Shown one piece after another: positions 17,339-29,167 of a DNA stretch of 38,462 bases. The position numbers and the translations under genes were made by a program. Source of the DNA: Pelotomaculum sp. DTU098. GTDB lineage: Bacteria; Bacillota; Desulfotomaculia; Desulfotomaculales; Pelotomaculaceae. Each line of letters opens with the position of its first letter. Positions within the stretch are counted from its first letter, which is position 1. Under the pieces are notes generated by a model. It was not told the DNA's origin, made no database searches, and worked only from the letters and a program-made list of their open reading frames with translations. The stretch is taken from the NCBI GenBank assembly GCA_001512635.1, contig LFSA01000024.1:17535-55996 (forward strand). The letters are read 5' to 3'.

Positions 17339-17439
17339 ATGTTTCACCCGCTAACGTTAAATTTCTTAACAGAGAGCCCGGAGCATAAAAACAGAGTGTT
17401 AAGGCTTATAACAAAAGTACCAAGTGCATAGTGCATATA

Positions 17440-19506
<2,067 letters not shown>

Positions 19507-20379
19507 TCAAGCAAGCAACGAGGCCATAAATTTAATTAGCAAGGCCGAAGGGACAAAGATCACCTGGGCAAAGCCCGTGCCAAGTAACCTGGATATGGTT
19601 AAATAAATGCCCATCTGTTTGACATCTTCCTCGCTCCGGTCCCCCCTCAGAGCCTGGTCGGTGATCATAGCGGCAGTGGGATCAACTACCGTTGCCGCGA
19701 GGATTGTGGCAACTCCGTTTACAACCGCCGAAAGGGTGGCCGCCGCAGCCCGGAAGTCGGGGAACAATGCCCCGGCGTAAAGCGCAGACAGCACCCCTGT
19801 GGTATAGATACCCGTGACAAAAAAGTTCAGGATGATAAAGGTTTTTGGAATTGCTACCCTGCGGGAAGAAAGGCTTTTTAAGGTTTTCCTGCCGGGTATC
19901 TTCACTTGCCCCGTCCCTTTGAATACCTTTCGCGGAGAAAAAAGCATAATCCTGAGCATCCGGGGAACGGAACCGGTCTCTTCAAAAATGAAGATGGCTT
20001 TATTGAAAATATTAACGAAGGCCGGAATCAGGAGCGCCCCCAGAAGGGTTCCCAGGGTTGCCGCGCCAATAATCAGCCGGATCCTGTGTTCAAGCAGCAC
20101 CAGCTGTGCCTGGTAAGCAGGATGATAAACCAGCTGTTCCAGAGGCATGGCAAACCCTACCTGTTCCTGGCCGGCTTTAATGGCTTTCTCCACAATGGAA
20201 GCCAGAAGGAAGCCCTGGATGCTGTTGGCAGTGGTGGCCAGGAGAAAAAGTACGTTAAAAAGGGATAGGGCTGTGGCCAGACGCTTTGTGTGCACTCCAG
20301 AAATACGGACCGCGAAGATCAGCGTATTGATCATGTGGATAACCGCAGTAAGTGCGGCGACAATCAGGAGTCGCTCCAT
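19507..20379 (-). CDS. amj: Amj-type lipid II flippase (DUF2837 membrane protein)
   Basis: Integral membrane protein of 290 residues. About six to eight hydrophobic segments are visible: residues 3-25, 40-60, 103-127, 187-210, a segment near 220-240 and one at the C-terminus. The sequence fits the Amj/YdaH (DUF2837) family, including the N-terminal helix ending HMINTLIFAVRISGVHT and the conserved VVDPTAAMITDQALRGDRSEED. In Bacillus subtilis, Amj moves lipid II across the membrane for peptidoglycan synthesis as a backup to MurJ. The ATG at 20379 follows GGAGG. It lies between pcrA and ligA in the same orientation, which gives no functional hint. Family assignment comes from pattern recall and is fairly secure; flippase activity is by homology. 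Confidence 0.82.
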   Translation of the reverse strand: MERLLIVAALTAVIHMINTLIFAVRISGVHTKRLATALSLFNVLFLLATTANSIQGFLLASIVEKAIKAGQEQVGFAMPLEQLVYHPAYQAQLVLLEHRIRLIIGAATLGTLLGALLIPAFVNIFNKAIFIFEETGSVPRMLRIMLFSPRKVFKGTGQVKIPGRKTLKSLSSRRVAIPKTFIILNFFVTGIYTTGVLSALYAGALFPDFRAAAATLSAVVNGVATILAATVVDPTAAMITDQALRGDRSEEDVKQMGIYLTISRLLGTGFAQVIFVPSALLIKFMASLLA

Positions 20380-20532
20380 GATTCCTCCGAGTTACGGCTA
20401 GATATATTATTCCCGTGTTCAGTTAAAATCCAACCTCTTCCAATAACTTAATTCCGGTACCGTTTACAGGGATATTAAGTTCTTGGGGGCAGGATGTTCA
20501 CAGGTTCCCGGGCCGGGCCAGTGGCCATAATC

Positions 20533-22722
20533 CTATTCTTTTAAGATTTGGGCCTCTGTCCCGGAGGGCCTCTTCAGCGGCGCGTAGCGGGCCAACAGCA
20601 CCTTGATGCCCTGCTCGGGGAAGGCTACCTTGTATTCAGTATCTTCACCCTGGCCCTTAACTCCCACAATCACACCTATACCCCATTTCTGGTGCTGGAT
20701 CTTATCACCCAGGACGAACTGTTCGACGGCCTTAACCCGGGGCTCTGGCTTGCTCCCTGCAGGCACCTGTTCCCTCCGGCTTCCGGGTTCACCCGCAGAA
20801 TCCCCGGCTTCTATCAAATGTGGCGGAATTTCTTCTAAAAAGCGGGAAGGCTTGTTGTAGCGCTCCATCCCGTACAGGGTCCTCTTCCAGCAGTGGGTTA
20901 GATAAAGCCTCTCTTTGGCCCTGGTTACCCCCACATAGCAGAGCCTGCGCTCCTCTTCCAGTTCGCCGGAATCCAGCAGGGAACGGGCGTGGGGAAATAC
21001 ACTTTCCTCCATGCCGATTAAAAAGACCACCGGAAACTCAAGCCCCTTGGCGCTGTGCAGCGTCATCAGGACCACCTGGTCAGCAACCTCGTCATACATG
21101 TCTACTTCTGTAACCAGGGCTATGTTTTCCAAAAAACTCCGGAGACCCTTTTCCTCCGCCTGCCGGTCAAACTCCACAGTTCCGGAAATGAATTCTTCCA
21201 GGTTTTCCAGCCTGGTTTGCGACTCTACAGTTTTTTCATTCAACAGTTCCTGGCGGTAACCGGTACGTTCAAGAACCGCCCGGGTCAGCTCCGTAACAGT
21301 AAGCTTCCCGGACAACTCAGTTAATTCCCGGAGCAGCGCCCCCAGGGCAGCACCCGCGGTCTTTACCCTGGCTGAAAGACCTGGTATTTCCGCTGCTCTT
21401 TCCAGCGCCTCATAGGGTTTAAGCCCCTGTTGCAGGGCAAAGGCCATGATTTTCTGAAAGGTAGCCGGACCGATGCCGCGCTTGGGAACATTTATAATGC
21501 GGGACAGGCTCACCGTGTCCAGGGGATTCAGGATCAGTCTCAAATATGCCAGTACATCCTTGATTTCCTTGCGCTCGTAAAACTTCTGTCCCCCGATTAT
21601 TGTATAGGGCAGTCCGGCCCGGATCAAACTCTCCTCAACAACCCTGGACTGGGCGTGAGTCCGGTAAAGCACGGCAAAATCACGGTTGCACCTGTTTTCC
21701 ACTTCCTTCAAGTGCAGGATGCGGCTGACCACGAAGTCTGCTTCGGCATACTCGTTCTCAGCAAAATAATGGACCAGGGGGAAACCCTGTCCTGCAGCTG
21801 TCCAGAGGCGTTTGTCCTTCCGGTTGGCGTTGTTCCGGATCAGGTGGTTGGCGGCCTCCAGGATGCAGCCAGTGGAACGGTAATTCTGTTCCAGCCTGAT
21901 GACGGCGGCTTCGGGATAATCCCTTTCAAAATTTAAGATGTTTTTAATGTCGGCTCCCCGCCAGCTGTAAATTCCCTGGTCGGGATCTCCCACCACGCAC
22001 AGGTTGCGGTGGGCCTTTGCCAGCAAATTAACCAGCACGTACTGGGCGTGGTTGGTATCCTGGTACTCATCCACCAGGATATAGCGAAAACGGTTCTGGT
22101 AATAGGCCAGAACCTGCGGTTCGCTCTGAAACAGTCTGACTGTTAAAAAAATCAGATCGTCAAAATCCACCGCGTTATTTTTTCGCAGTTTATCCTGGTA
22201 GCTCATATACACCCCGGCTGCAATCCTGGAAAAATGGTCACTGGCGCTGCGCTCAAAATCCGGGGCGTCCAAAAGCTGGTTTTTGGCCTGGGAAATCACT
22301 CCCGCCACAGCCCGGGGCGGGTATTTATGATCATCCACATTGAGTTCTTTTAGACATTCCTTGACTACAGTCAGCTGGTCATCAGCGTCATAGATAACAA
22401 AATTGCGGTCTCTTCCGAAAAAAGCCTCTTGGCGTCTCAAAATTCTCAGGCAGGCGGCGTGGAAAGTACAAATCCAGAGGTCCCGGGCCGCTTTCGGAAC
22501 CAGTGCTTCAACCCGCTCCCGCATTTCCCTGGCGGCCTTATTGGTAAAGGTTATCGCCAGAATATGCCGGGGCGACACACCTAATTTCTTTATAAGATAG
22601 GCGACACGGGTAGTGAGCACCCTGGTCTTTCCACTGCCGGCCCCGGCCAGCACCAGCAGCGGGCCTTCACTCCAGGTTACTGCCTCAATCTGGTCCGGGT
22701 TCAGTTGGGATAGTAGTTCCAT
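20533..22722 (-). CDS. pcrA: UvrD/PcrA family 3'-5' DNA helicase
   Basis: Superfamily 1A helicase of 729 residues used in repair, plasmid replication and removal of RecA or RNA polymerase from DNA. All motifs are present: I AGAGSGKTRVL, II DEYQDTN, III GDPDQGIYSWRGAD, IV LEQNYRST, V LHSAKGLEFPVVF and VI VGVTRAKERLYLTH. The C-terminus (KIQHQKWGIGVIVGVK, then EQGIKVLLARYAPLK) is the Tudor-like tail typical of Gram-positive PcrA that contacts RNA polymerase. The ATG at 22722 follows AGGAGGACAGG. It is the first gene of the pcrA-amj-ligA-gatCAB row. Length and motifs are normal. Confidence 0.97.
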   Translation of the reverse strand: MELLSQLNPDQIEAVTWSEGPLLVLAGAGSGKTRVLTTRVAYLIKKLGVSPRHILAITFTNKAAREMRERVEALVPKAARDLWICTFHAACLRILRRQEAFFGRDRNFVIYDADDQLTVVKECLKELNVDDHKYPPRAVAGVISQAKNQLLDAPDFERSASDHFSRIAAGVYMSYQDKLRKNNAVDFDDLIFLTVRLFQSEPQVLAYYQNRFRYILVDEYQDTNHAQYVLVNLLAKAHRNLCVVGDPDQGIYSWRGADIKNILNFERDYPEAAVIRLEQNYRSTGCILEAANHLIRNNANRKDKRLWTAAGQGFPLVHYFAENEYAEADFVVSRILHLKEVENRCNRDFAVLYRTHAQSRVVEESLIRAGLPYTIIGGQKFYERKEIKDVLAYLRLILNPLDTVSLSRIINVPKRGIGPATFQKIMAFALQQGLKPYEALERAAEIPGLSARVKTAGAALGALLRELTELSGKLTVTELTRAVLERTGYRQELLNEKTVESQTRLENLEEFISGTVEFDRQAEEKGLRSFLENIALVTEVDMYDEVADQVVLMTLHSAKGLEFPVVFLIGMEESVFPHARSLLDSGELEEERRLCYVGVTRAKERLYLTHCWKRTLYGMERYNKPSRFLEEIPPHLIEAGDSAGEPGSRREQVPAGSKPEPRVKAVEQFVLGDKIQHQKWGIGVIVGVKGQGEDTEYKVAFPEQGIKVLLARYAPLKRPSGTEAQILKE

Positions 22723-23057
22723 CCTGTCCTCCTGTTATCTGTTATGCTCATTTGCCTGCTCTGGTAGGATATAAAGAGTTATTTCCGGCCTAAAAGGTTC
22801 TAAATATGCCCCTGCTGGCCAACTCTGCAGGGAGAAGCTCTTCATAACTTTTCCGGCTCACAGTATGCTGGACAGCTGTACTGTAGATTATTGCTTTTCT
22901 ACCCTGGAAAATGCTTTTCAACCCTTTACGCCGGTGCCGCACAAGCGGCATGGGAGTTTAAGTATTTTAATAAAAAGATTCTAAGAAAGGATAAAAAAAT
23001 CCTCTAAACTGGAAGAAAAAGGTATAAACAGTGATCTATAATTTTCTTCCTGGATTC
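22723..23057. other. Gene-free stretch upstream of pcrA
   Basis: About 335 bases between the hisI terminator and pcrA. The middle is AT-rich (22970-23045) and should hold the pcrA promoter, but I see no -35/-10 pair good enough to mark. There are no coding frames with ribosome sites and no strong hairpins apart from the hisI terminator at its right end. Confidence 0.5.
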
Positions 23058-23081
23058 ATAAAACCGCCCTGTTGGGCGGTC
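23058..23081 (-). terminator. Intrinsic terminator after hisI
   Basis: On the minus strand ACCGCCC (23074-23080) pairs with GGGCGGT (23063-23069) around the loop AACA, followed by TTTATG. It lies about 18 bases after the hisI stop and marks the end of the histidine operon. Confidence 0.8.
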
Positions 23082-23098
23082 AAGGCTACCTTGCCTCT

Positions 23099-23488
23099 TT
23101 ATTTCTTGCCGTAAACCTCTTCCGGATTAAATAGTTTCTCTCCTACAACTGCAACGCTGCCATCGGTTTCGATCCGGTAGTGAAAACATGAGTAATACCC
23201 CTCATGACAGGCTGCCCCTCGCTGCTCCACCTTCACCAGCAGGGTATCCCGGTCGCAGTCGTAAAGGATTTCCCGCACCTTCTGAACGTTGCCCGACGTG
23301 GCTCCCTTATGCCAGAATTGCCGGCGGCTCCGGCTCCAGAACCAGGTCTCACCTGTGGCCATGGTCCTTTCCACAGCTTCTTTGTTCATATAGGCCACCA
23401 TCAGCACAACGCCGCTGTCCACGTCCTGTATTACGGCCGGGATCAAACCCGCCTCGTTATATTTTAAACTGCCTGCATCAAACGACAT
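23099..23488 (-). CDS. hisI: Phosphoribosyl-AMP cyclohydrolase
   Basis: Third step of histidine synthesis: opens the ring of phosphoribosyl-AMP. The protein has 129 residues and only the HisI domain. [14 protein letters not shown] holds the three magnesium aspartates, and [14 protein letters not shown] holds zinc cysteines. Many bacteria fuse HisE (pyrophosphohydrolase) to the end; here the protein stops after [10 protein letters not shown], so HisE must be encoded elsewhere. The ATG at 23488 has GGGGGT eleven bases upstream. It is the last gene of the his operon, 134 bases after hisF, and is followed by a terminator. Confidence 0.96.
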   Translation of the reverse strand: MSFDAGSLKYNEAGLIPAVIQDVDSGVVLMVAYMNKEAVERTMATGETWFWSRSRRQFWHKGATSGNVQKVREILYDCDRDTLLVKVEQRGAACHEGYYSCFHYRIETDGSVAVVGEKLFNPEEVYGKK

Positions 23489-23622
23489 GAATTAACGATA
23501 CCCCCAGTGTTTATGTGTCTGCAATCTACGTAATTTGGCTTAAATGGTTTTCTTAAGGTTTTCTTAAAGTTATGTCCCTATTTACACCCTTTTAAAACAG
23601 GTTTATTATATGAGGCCCGGTC

Positions 23623-24381
23623 TCAAATCCTTACCTGAACCCCCCTGGAGCTCAGGTATTGCTTTGTCTCCCGGAGGGAATACTGGCCAAAATGAAAGAT
23701 AGACGCGGCCAGGGCAGCGTCTGCTTCTCCCTCCATCAATACTTCGGCTATGTGCTTCAGGTTGCCGGCGCCGCCGGAGGCAATTACGGGAATATGCAGC
23801 GCCCTGGCAACAGTCCTGGTTAAAGGAATGTCGTAGCCGTCCCTGGTGCCGTCCCGGTCCATGCTGGTCAGGAGAATCTCACCGGCGCCCAGGGACTCCA
23901 CCTTTTTCGCCCATTCTACGGCATCCAGTCCGGTAGGAGTGCGCCCCCCGTGGATATAGATCTCCCAGCTGGCTGGCCCGCACTGGCGGGCGTCGATGGC
24001 CACAACAATACACTGGCTGCCAAATCTTTCGGATGCCTCAGCCACCAGACCGGGGTTCTTGACGGCTGCCGTATTGATGGACACCTTGTCTGCCCCGGCC
24101 GAAAGCATGGCGCGAATGTCCTCCAGGGTACTGATTCCGCCCCCCACGGTAAAGGGGATAAAAACCTCGCCGGCGGTGCGGTAAACCATATCCAGGGTGG
24201 TCTTGCGCCCTTCGGAAGAGGCCGTGATATCCAGGAAAACCAGTTCATCGGCCCCCTCCCGGTCGTAAAAGGCGGCCAGTTCCACCGGGTCGCCGGCATC
24301 CCTGAGGTTTATAAAATTAGTGCCCTTGACCACCCTGCCACCGGTAACATCCAGACAGGGAATGATCCTTTTTAACAGCAC
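23623..24381 (-). CDS. hisF: Imidazole glycerol phosphate synthase, cyclase subunit
   Basis: TIM-barrel cyclase (252 residues) that pairs with the glutaminase HisH. It uses ammonia to turn PRFAR into imidazole glycerol phosphate plus AICAR, a purine intermediate. [15 protein letters not shown] carries the first catalytic aspartate, VVAIDARQ the second. [24 protein letters not shown] and [10 protein letters not shown] are phosphate-binding family motifs. The start is GTG at 24381 with AAAGGG four bases upstream. It lies 34 bases after hisA. Its partner gene hisH is interrupted in this sequence. Confidence 0.97.
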   Translation of the reverse strand: MLLKRIIPCLDVTGGRVVKGTNFINLRDAGDPVELAAFYDREGADELVFLDITASSEGRKTTLDMVYRTAGEVFIPFTVGGGISTLEDIRAMLSAGADKVSINTAAVKNPGLVAEASERFGSQCIVVAIDARQCGPASWEIYIHGGRTPTGLDAVEWAKKVESLGAGEILLTSMDRDGTRDGYDIPLTRTVARALHIPVIASGGAGNLKHIAEVLMEGEADAALAASIFHFGQYSLRETKQYLSSRGVQVRI

Positions 24382-24415
24382 CTGTCCCTTTCACCCCTTA
24401 GCTTTTAGCTCCTGC

Positions 24416-25168
24416 TCAGCCATCATACCCAGCCATTTCCGGGGCTCCTTCAGCTATGGCCAGGGCTTCCTTCAGGCTAATTGCCCCCGAATATAAAGCC
24501 TTGCCGATGATCACGGAATCCACGCCCAGGTGCTCCAATGCCTTCAGCGACCTCAGGTCCCCGGTTGTGGAGACCCCGCCGGAGGCAATTACCTTCAGGC
24601 CGGTGGCCCGGGCAAGCTCCCCCGTGGCCTCCAGGTTTGGCCCCTTGAGGGTCCCGTCCCTGCGGATATCCGTAAAGACAACCCTCTTAATACCCATCTC
24701 TTTCATTTCCAGGGCCAGTTCAACCGTTCCCTTATCGGCAGTCAGTCCCCAGCCCTCAATGGCCACACGGCCGTTTCTTCCGTCTATGCCCACCAGGACG
24801 GCTTCCCCGTAACGGGCACAGGCTTCGGAGACGAGTTCCGGCTTCAAGATGGCCGCAGTACCCAGGATAACTCTAGCCACACCCAATTCCAGCAGGCTTT
24901 CCACAGTACCCAGGCTGCGAATCCCGCCACCCACCTGAATAGGGATGTCAACGGCAGCCAGGATTTCCTTGATGACCTCGATGTTCTTGGGCGAACCCGA
25001 AAAAGCGCCGTCCAGATCTACAACGTGCAGCATCCGGGCTCCCTGTTCCTGCCACAGGGTCGCCATGGCCGCCGGCTCGTCGGAATAGACGGTTTCCTGA
25101 TCCAGCCGCCCTTCCACCAGGCGCACGCATTTTCCCCCCCGCAGGTCAATCGCCGGAATAACTAACAT
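24416..25168 (-). CDS. hisA: ProFAR isomerase
   Basis: 1-(5-phosphoribosyl)-5-[(5-phosphoribosylamino)methylideneamino]imidazole-4-carboxamide isomerase, a TIM-barrel enzyme of 250 residues and the fourth step of histidine synthesis. MLVIPAIDLRGGKCVRLVEG carries the first catalytic aspartate, and VVFTDIRRDGTLKGPN the second. QVGGGIRS and KVIASGGVST bind the phosphates. It retains the HisA-specific arginine-rich loop, and nothing suggests PriA dual specificity. The start ATG overlaps the hisH stop by seven bases (ATGTTAG), which implies translational coupling. Length is standard. Confidence 0.97.
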   Translation of the reverse strand: MLVIPAIDLRGGKCVRLVEGRLDQETVYSDEPAAMATLWQEQGARMLHVVDLDGAFSGSPKNIEVIKEILAAVDIPIQVGGGIRSLGTVESLLELGVARVILGTAAILKPELVSEACARYGEAVLVGIDGRNGRVAIEGWGLTADKGTVELALEMKEMGIKRVVFTDIRRDGTLKGPNLEATGELARATGLKVIASGGVSTTGDLRSLKALEHLGVDSVIIGKALYSGAISLKEALAIAEGAPEMAGYDG

Positions 25169-25772
25169 TTTTGAACCATCCTCCCAAAGTTTTTTAAAAT
25201 CTTGAGCCCCAGGACGCTGCTTTTTTCAGGATGAAACTGGATTCCATAAACATTCTCTCTGCCAACGATGGAGGCAAAGCGCAGGCCGTATTCGGTGAGG
25301 GCGAGTACCAGGTCCTTTTCCTCCGGGTCTACATAGTAAGAGTGGACAAAGTAAAAGGAAGAGAGGTCGTCAATATATTGCAATAATGGATCCGGTCGCT
25401 GTATCTCAATCTGGTTCCAGCCCATGTGGGGAACCTTCAGGGCAGGAGGCAGGCGTTTTACACCGCCGGGGAAAATCCCCAGTCCCTTTGTCAGGCCCCA
25501 TTCTTCACTGAATTCAAAGAGTAGCTGCTGCCCCAGGCAGATACCCAGCAACAGCTTTCCCGCCAGGACCGCCCGGTTATGGCTTGATCCATACCTGTGG
25601 AGCACAGGTTGGCCATCGCGTCGGCAAAAGCGCCCACCCCTGGCAGCACTATCCCGCCGGCCTGTTCAAGCCGGGACGGGTCCCCGGTCAGGAAAACCTT
25701 TACGCCCACTCTTTCAAAGGCTTTAGCGACGCTTCTCAAGTTCCCCATGCCGTAGTCAATAATGGCGATCAT
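25162..25772 (-). pseudogene. hisH: hisH, glutaminase subunit of IGP synthase, with a one-base frameshift
   Basis: Class I glutamine amidotransferase that feeds ammonia to HisF. The first frame starts at the ATG at 25772 (GGAGGT just upstream) and reads IAIIDYGMGNLRSVAKAF to MANLCSTGMDQAI. The domain then continues in another frame from about 25583: RAVLAGKLLLGICLGQQLL, then MGWNQIE, and QFHPEKSS with the catalytic histidine and glutamate. The nucleophile is the cysteine in GICLGQQ. One base is missing near CCATAACCGGGC (about 25577-25588). Restoring it gives a normal HisH of about 203 residues. No slippery heptamer is evident. All catalytic residues are kept, so this is a very recent mutation or a sequence error. 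Its end overlaps hisA. Confidence 0.88.
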
Positions 25773-25855
25773 CTCTACCTCCAACGGTCAGTGCTGACCT
25801 GAGCCTTTGAAAAGAGTTTTTTTCCAACCCTGCCGGACCGTCCGGGCACGGGGTG

Positions 25856-25891
25856 AAGTGTCAGGCAAGTGTCAAGGGACGGCAAGTGTCG
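25856..25891. repeat. Short AAGTGTC direct repeats in the hisB-hisH spacer
   Basis: Three copies of AAGTGTC lie at 25856-25862, 25867-25873 and 25884-25890, with GTGTCAAGGGACGGC in the middle. The latter resembles a dispersed GTGTCAAGGGACGG-type sequence that I recall from many Firmicute genomes, often near REP-type transposases. Here it may be a worn remnant in a 187-base gap. No transposase is present. Confidence 0.45.
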
Positions 25892-25959
25892 AGTCAAATG
25901 AAACCAGCTGCATTTTCCCAATAGGTTTACCTGCAGCAGGTCAGTATCCTGGCTGCTCT

Positions 25960-26553
25960 TTACAGGACGCCCTTGGTCGAAGGTATTCCTTCACCTGTAA
26001 TGGCAGTGGCCTGCTTCATTGCCAGGGCCATGGCCTTAAAGGTGGCTTCGATAATGTGGTGCGTGTTATTGCCGGCCAGTTGGCGGATGTGCAGGTTAAA
26101 TTCGCCATTGGTAACAAAAGCCCGCAGGAATTCTTCTACCAGCTCGGTATCGAAATCTCCAAGCCTGGGCGAGGTCATCTGCGCGTCAAAGGCCAGGTAA
26201 CTGCGGCCGCTCAAATCCACCACAGCCATCACGAGGGCATCGTCCAGGGGTACAATGGCATACCCAAAGCGGTTAATCCCCTTCTTGTCTCCCAGGGCCC
26301 TGCTGAGTGCCTTGCCCAGGCACATCCCGGCATCCTCCACAGTATGGTGACCGTCCACTGCCAGGTCTCCCCGGGCTGTCAATTCCAGGTTAAAGGACGA
26401 GTGTTTGGAAAAGATCTGAAGCAGGTGATCGAAGAAGGGTAGACCGGTGCTAATCCAGTATATACCGTTTCCGTCAAGCTCCAGGGAAACATTTACCTCA
26501 GTTTCCTTTGTCTTGCGGCTGACCAGACTCGAACGTGTTTCAGTTTCAGACAT
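25960..26553 (-). CDS. hisB: Imidazoleglycerol-phosphate dehydratase
   Basis: Removes water from imidazole glycerol phosphate to give imidazole acetol phosphate. The 197 residues form the single-domain enzyme without a fused phosphatase. Two manganese-binding repeats are seen: FFDHLLQIFSKHSSF, then DGHHTVEDAGMCLGKAL in the first half, and NTHHIIEATFKAMALA in the second. I chose the ATG at 26553, just after AGAGGTGG; an in-frame GTG at 26562 overlaps that site. It lies between hisC (106 bases upstream) and hisH (187 bases downstream). Histidinol phosphatase is not encoded in this window. Confidence 0.97.
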   Translation of the reverse strand: MSETETRSSLVSRKTKETEVNVSLELDGNGIYWISTGLPFFDHLLQIFSKHSSFNLELTARGDLAVDGHHTVEDAGMCLGKALSRALGDKKGINRFGYAIVPLDDALVMAVVDLSGRSYLAFDAQMTSPRLGDFDTELVEEFLRAFVTNGEFNLHIRQLAGNNTHHIIEATFKAMALAMKQATAITGEGIPSTKGVL

Positions 26554-26659
26554 TTTTACCACCTCTTGAATTATTTTTTAACCCGGCTATGTTCTCCCTC
26601 ACCTATATACCCGCAATCCGGCAACTCAGTTTCAGGTAGACTTTAAATCTGTATTTAAC

Positions 26660-27745
26660 TTACCCCCGGGACGCCTCTGTTAAAATATCACTTAGTTTTT
26701 CAATAAATAGTTTGTTCTCTTCCGCCGTACCCACGGAAACCCGCAGGCAGCGCGATAAAGCGGGACCCTCCACGCTCCGGACCAGCAAGCCGCGCTTTAA
26801 AAGCCCTTCATAGACCTCCCGGGCCGGCAGCGGCGTCCGGAAGAGGATAAAGTTGGCCTGGGTGGGGAAAGCCTCCACCCCGGGAATAGCTGACAGTTGG
26901 TCAAAAAACCTGTCCCTTTCCTCCAGGATTTTCTGGATTCTTTCCTGGAAGGGCTGCAGGTTTTCCATCACAACCCGGGCAGCTGTCTGGGAAAAAACAT
27001 TCAAATTGAAGGGTTGCTTTACTTTCAATAAATCATTAATAATGACTGGATTGGCTAAAAGATAGCCCACCCTCAGACCGGCCAGGCCGAAGGCCTTGGA
27101 GAAGGTACGCAGGATAATAAGATTGGGGTAGCGCCGGAGCAGGGGGATGCAGGATTCCCCCCCGAACTCACCATAAGCCTCGTCCACTACCACGATGGCC
27201 CTGGTGCTCCGGATAATGTCTTCGGTTACGTCCCTGGGAACAGTGTTCCCGGTGGGATTGTTCGGTGTACAGATAAAGACCAGCTTTACATCCGGTCTGG
27301 CAGCTGCCTGCTTCATCCCAGCTGCATCAATTTGAAAATCTTCCAGACGCGGCACGTCAATGATTTCAGCGCCTGCAACCCTCCCCTGCAAGCCGTACAT
27401 GGCAAAAGTCGGGCTGGCTACCACAAATTTTGCTCCGGTCCCATAGGCCAGCATAATATTCAAGATGAGCTCGTCCGAGCCGTTGCCCACCATGATCCCT
27501 TCCGGGGCAACCCCTGTATAAAGGGCCAGGCGCTCCCGCAGCTTAACCGCCATGGGATCCGGATAACGGTTAAAAGCCAGGTTGTTCATTTCTTCGTAAA
27601 TCCGCTCCATGATCCCAGGGGGGAAAGGATACGGATTTTCGTTGGCGTCAAGCTTAATGACGGACGCGTAATAGGGGGCATTATAGGGTACCATTGTTTT
27701 GAGGTCTTCCCGCAACAGAGAAGCCGGATCGAATACTGTATTCAT
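26660..27745 (-). CDS. hisC: Histidinol-phosphate aminotransferase
   Basis: PLP-dependent class I/II aminotransferase of 361 residues that converts imidazole acetol phosphate to histidinol phosphate. [11 protein letters not shown] near the N-terminus, [19 protein letters not shown] and the PLP lysine in [16 protein letters not shown] are all present, as is the C-terminal arginine region [12 protein letters not shown] chose the ATG at 27745, which yields the standard N-terminus a few bases after the hisD stop (27750). A longer frame from 27781 would overlap hisD by 32 bases and has no clear ribosome site. GAAAGGGGA lies about eleven bases before the chosen start. Confidence 0.96.
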   Translation of the reverse strand: MNTVFDPASLLREDLKTMVPYNAPYYASVIKLDANENPYPFPPGIMERIYEEMNNLAFNRYPDPMAVKLRERLALYTGVAPEGIMVGNGSDELILNIMLAYGTGAKFVVASPTFAMYGLQGRVAGAEIIDVPRLEDFQIDAAGMKQAAARPDVKLVFICTPNNPTGNTVPRDVTEDIIRSTRAIVVVDEAYGEFGGESCIPLLRRYPNLIILRTFSKAFGLAGLRVGYLLANPVIINDLLKVKQPFNLNVFSQTAARVVMENLQPFQERIQKILEERDRFFDQLSAIPGVEAFPTQANFILFRTPLPAREVYEGLLKRGLLVRSVEGPALSRCLRVSVGTAEENKLFIEKLSDILTEASRG

Positions 27746-27749
27746 TCTC

Positions 27750-29078
27750 TTATTCGTCCCCTTTCCCTTTTTCTCGCACATATTTTTTCATCCTGACCTT
27801 CACCGCATTGGCGTGGGCAGAGAGACCCTCAACTTCGGCAAGCTTGACGATGGCCTCTGCCTCCTCATCCAGGGCGGCCCTGGTGTAAGCAATCAGGCTG
27901 GTTTTTTTGAGGAAGGCATCAACTCCCAGGGGGGAATAAAATCTTGCGGTTCCACCCGTGGGCAGGACATGATTCGGACCGGCAAGATAATCTCCGGCCG
28001 GTTCAGGGGTATGGGGACCCAGAAAAACGGCTCCGGCGTTCTTCACCCGGGAGAGCCAGTGGAAGGGCTCATCCACCATTACCTCCAGGTGTTCCGGTGC
28101 AAAGCGCCCGGCCAGCTGGAAAGCCTCTTCCAGATCAACTGTAATGACGATGGCCCCGTAGCGTTCCAGGGAACTTTCAATAATATCCCGGCGGTCCAGC
28201 AGCGATAACTGCCTGGCAACCTCCTCCTGTACCCTTACTGCCAGCTCCCCGCAGGGGGTCAGCAATACAGAAGAGGCCATTTCATCATGCTCGGCCTGTG
28301 ACAGCAGGTCAGCAGCTATAAAGGAAGGGTCTGCCTTAGCATCGGCAATGATCAGGATCTCGCTGGGCCCGGCCAGCATGTCAATATCCACCACGCCGTA
28401 TACCTGCCTTTTGGCCAGGGTAACGTGGATGTTGCCGGGGCCGGTAATTTTATCGACCCTGGGTACAACGGCAGTTCCAAAGGCCAGAGCGGCAATTGCC
28501 TGGGCGCCCCCGATTTTATAGATTTCGCGCACCCCGGCCTCGGCAGCAGCCACAAGGGTATAGGGGTTAACGGAACCATCGCTGGCGGGGGGTGTAACCA
28601 TGGCGATTTCTTTCACGCCGGCTACCTTAGCCGGAACTGCGTTCATCAGGACAGAGGAGGGATAGGAAGCCTTGCCTCCAGGCACATATATTCCCACCCT
28701 TTCCAGAGGCCTGACCAACTGGCCCAGGATAGCCCCGTTTTCCTGTGTTTCAAACCAGGACTGCTGAAGTTGTTTGCGGTGAAAAGCGGTTATATTAGCC
28801 AGGGCCCGGCGCAGGGACTGTAAATAATCCTGTCCTACCAGGCTGTAGGCAGCCTCGATTTCCTCGTCCTTGACCTTTAAATCAGCCGGCTGGAGTGCCG
28901 GGCCTCCAAAACGCCTTGTATAATCACAGACCGCCGTGTCCCCCCGTGTCCGCACAGAGGTAAGCACCTCGTTTACCAGTTCTGCCGCCTGAACTTGAGC
29001 CAAAAAGTTTCTTTCCAGTAATTTCTCCAGTAGTGGATCGCTGGATTTAACCACTTTGATGATCGGTTCCACCACCAT
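27750..29078 (-). CDS. hisD: Histidinol dehydrogenase
   Basis: Last two steps of histidine synthesis: NAD-dependent oxidation of histidinol to histidine. The 442 residues include the zinc site and signature ([24 protein letters not shown]), [32 protein letters not shown] and [18 protein letters not shown] chose the ATG at 29078, five bases after GGGGG; a TTG at 29090 is in frame but overlaps that region. It is the first gene of the operon, behind a consensus promoter overlapped by two palindromic operators. hisG and hisZ, often first in such operons, are not here. Confidence 0.96.
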   Translation of the reverse strand: MVVEPIIKVVKSSDPLLEKLLERNFLAQVQAAELVNEVLTSVRTRGDTAVCDYTRRFGGPALQPADLKVKDEEIEAAYSLVGQDYLQSLRRALANITAFHRKQLQQSWFETQENGAILGQLVRPLERVGIYVPGGKASYPSSVLMNAVPAKVAGVKEIAMVTPPASDGSVNPYTLVAAAEAGVREIYKIGGAQAIAALAFGTAVVPRVDKITGPGNIHVTLAKRQVYGVVDIDMLAGPSEILIIADAKADPSFIAADLLSQAEHDEMASSVLLTPCGELAVRVQEEVARQLSLLDRRDIIESSLERYGAIVITVDLEEAFQLAGRFAPEHLEVMVDEPFHWLSRVKNAGAVFLGPHTPEPAGDYLAGPNHVLPTGGTARFYSPLGVDAFLKKTSLIAYTRAALDEEAEAIVKLAEVEGLSAHANAVKVRMKKYVREKGKGDE

Positions 29079-29114
29079 CCATACCCCCAAACCAGGAATG
29101 ATTACATTTATTAC

Positions 29115-29135
29115 TTTAGTACGTTAAAATAATAA
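29115..29135. promoter_or_regulatory. Operator 1 of the his operon
   Basis: TTTAG-TACG-TTAAA palindrome at 29115-29128, extended by AATAATAA. It lies downstream of the predicted transcription start (about 29154), in the leader of hisD. Its 16-base part TACGTTAAAATAATAA (29120-29135) is repeated exactly 32 bases away, about three helical turns, so two proteins could bind on the same face. Confidence 0.7.
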
Positions 29136-29146
29136 CATATTAATGC

Positions 29147-29167
29147 ATTATTACGTTAAAATAATAA
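29147..29167. promoter_or_regulatory. Operator 2 of the his operon, over the -10 element
   Basis: ATTAT-TACG-TTAAA at 29147-29160 followed by the same AATAATAA extension as operator 1. The exact repeat (29152-29167) covers the -10 box and the predicted start point, so binding would block RNA polymerase. Confidence 0.7.

Noticed and set aside
17335-17360. AACGTTAAA near gatC as a fourth histidine operator
   Set aside because: The TACG core is missing and the left half does not match, so it is likely chance.
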